A stretch of 64,000 nucleotides of DNA from Chiayiivirga flava (GTDB lineage Bacteria; Pseudomonadota; Gammaproteobacteria; Xanthomonadales; Xanthomonadaceae), in assembly GCF_014202825.1 (NCBI RefSeq), contig NZ_JACHHP010000003.1:456229-520228 (forward strand), given 5' to 3'. Position numbers and translations under genes: made by a program. This document shows, in pieces, positions 63,111-64,000 of this stretch. How positions within the stretch are numbered: position 1 is the first letter of the stretch; each line of letters opens with the position of its first letter. The notes under the pieces were generated by a model, which saw only the letters and a program-made list of their open reading frames with translations, had not been told where the DNA came from and made no database searches.

Positions 63111-64000
63111 GCCCCGATCCGTCGAATCCGCCCCGCCGCGCGGGGCACGGGGGCGGCTTGGTCGAAACTTCGGTGCGCCGCCGCGTCACCGTGTTCATGG
63201 TGTCGATCACGGTGGTGCTGTTCGGCCTGATTGCGCTGTCCGACCTCAAGGTCAACCTGCTGCCGGACCTGAGCTACCCCACGCTCACCGTGCGCACCGA
63301 ATACACGGGCGCTGCGCCGTCGGAAATCGAAACGCTGATCTCCGAGCCGGTGGAAGAGGCCGTCGGCGTGGTCAAGAACCTGCGCAAGCTGCGCTCGGTC
63401 TCGCGCACCGGCCAGAGCGACGTGATCCTCGAATTCGCCTGGGGCACGGACATGGACCAGGCCGGGCTCGAGGTGCGCGACAAACTCGAAATCCTGAGCC
63501 TGCCGCTCGAGGCCAAGCCGCCGGTCCTGCTGCGCTTCAATCCCAGCACCGAACCGATCGTGCGTCTGGTGCTCACCGGCACCGAGGCGGCCACCGGCAA
63601 CGCCGAGGCCGAGCTGATGCGCCTGCGTCGCTTCGCCGACGACGAACTCAAGAAGCGCCTGGAGCCGGTGGCCGGCGTCGCCGCGGTCAAGGTCGGCGGC
63701 GGTCTCGAAGACGAAGTGCAGGTGCTGATCGACCAGCAGAAGCTCGCGCAGCTGCGCCTGCCGATCGAAACGGTGATCGATCGGCTCAACAAGGAAAACG
63801 TCAACATCTCCGGCGGTCGCCTCGACGAGGGCACGCAGCGTTACCTCGTGCGCACGATCAACCAGTTCGCCGGCATCGAGGAAATGCGCAACCTGCTCGT
63901 CACCACCGGCAGTGGCGGCACCGACAACAGCGCCGCACAGGAAGCGGCCGCGGCCGCGTCGCGCATCGCCGCGCTGTCGCCGGAAGCCGCCGCCGCGTCC
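63107..64000 (+). CDS. RND-family efflux pump, inner-membrane component (5' part)
   Basis: The frame is open to the window edge (298 codons), so the protein is truncated here; full members have about 1,000 residues or more. After a Pro/Gly-rich start comes LVETSVRRRVTVFMVSITVV with TM1 (about 28-45), then the porter-domain phrases NLLPDLSYPTLTVRTEYTGA and ISEPVEEAVGVVKNLRKLRS. VNISGGRLDEG follows further on. The LSYPTLTVRTEY wording is of the AcrB/heavy-metal-like HAE branch; drug, metal or lipid substrates are all possible. An Ala-rich insertion (about 270-298) is in the last visible part. The ATG overlaps the adaptor stop (ATGA). Confidence 0.9.
   Translation, partial: MSPDPSNPPRRAGHGGGLVETSVRRRVTVFMVSITVVLFGLIALSDLKVNLLPDLSYPTLTVRTEYTGAAPSEIETLISEPVEEAVGVVKNLRKLRSVSRTGQSDVILEFAWGTDMDQAGLEVRDKLEILSLPLEAKPPVLLRFNPSTEPIVRLVLTGTEAATGNAEAELMRLRRFADDELKKRLEPVAGVAAVKVGGGLEDEVQVLIDQQKLAQLRLPIETVIDRLNKENVNISGGRLDEGTQRYLVRTINQFAGIEEMRNLLVTTGSGGTDNSAAQEAAAAASRIAALSPEAAAAS

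Overview
The window is high-GC DNA from a gammaproteobacterium, most likely of the order Xanthomonadales/Lysobacterales (Lysobacter, Luteimonas or Rhodanobacteraceae type). The order rsfS-rlmH-maf-rng-yhdP, a his operon led by a TrpR-like gene, a Fur without the usual CxxC pair, and short palindromic or heptamer intergenic repeats all resemble that group. Nearly all of it is chromosomal housekeeping sequence, densely packed with many 4-base start/stop overlaps. I saw no prophage, insertion sequence, CRISPR array, tRNA or rRNA.

Layout. 1-6.6 kb: ribosome and RNA maturation (rlmH, maf, rng) and the envelope protein YhdP. 6.6-16.6 kb: a secreted M14 carboxypeptidase, a delta-60-repeat secreted protein, an aldehyde dehydrogenase next to an acetolactate-synthase-like TPP enzyme, and two tandem paralogous secreted proteins of unknown function. 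16.8-22.0 kb: the threonine operon thrL-thrA-thrB-thrC on the minus strand. Its Thr-rich leader peptide seems to start at the transcription start, and a perfect 49-bp inverted repeat lies between thrA and thrB. 22-27.7 kb: tmRNA (ssrA, tag ANDDVYALAA) with its promoter and terminator, a sulfotransferase, smpB, ratA-rnfH, bamE divergent from fur, tadA, and a small membrane protein. 28-31.2 kb: an arsenic island with a fused ArsR-ArsC gene and acr3 on one strand, and arsH and arsN2 divergent across a 36-bp operator region.

31.3-40.9 kb: a membrane diguanylate cyclase, then the complete histidine operon (trpR-like, hisG, D, C, B, H, A, F, IE). This is compact apart from a heptamer-repeat insertion between hisG and hisD. 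41-44 kb: a large collagen-like secreted protein translationally coupled to a small secreted protein. 44.6-50 kb: a four-gene minus-strand set of PspA, an AAA+ ATPase, a membrane coiled-coil protein, and a substrate-binding-protein/OmpA fusion. This set is my best candidate for a little-described envelope-stress system. 50-55.7 kb: a DUF1566-like protein, a GacA/UvrY-type regulator, and RNase E with a ~400-nt leader. 55.7-61.6 kb: rluC, a CPBP-like membrane protein, phhB, nfuA, a yeast-type cytosine deaminase, an unknown single-pass protein, and two c-type cytochromes. 61.9-64 kb: an RND efflux adaptor and the start of its pump, cut by the window end.

Starts were set by Shine-Dalgarno sequences, family length, signal peptides and overlaps. 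Function assignments rest on motifs I recognise by eye; no database search was run.
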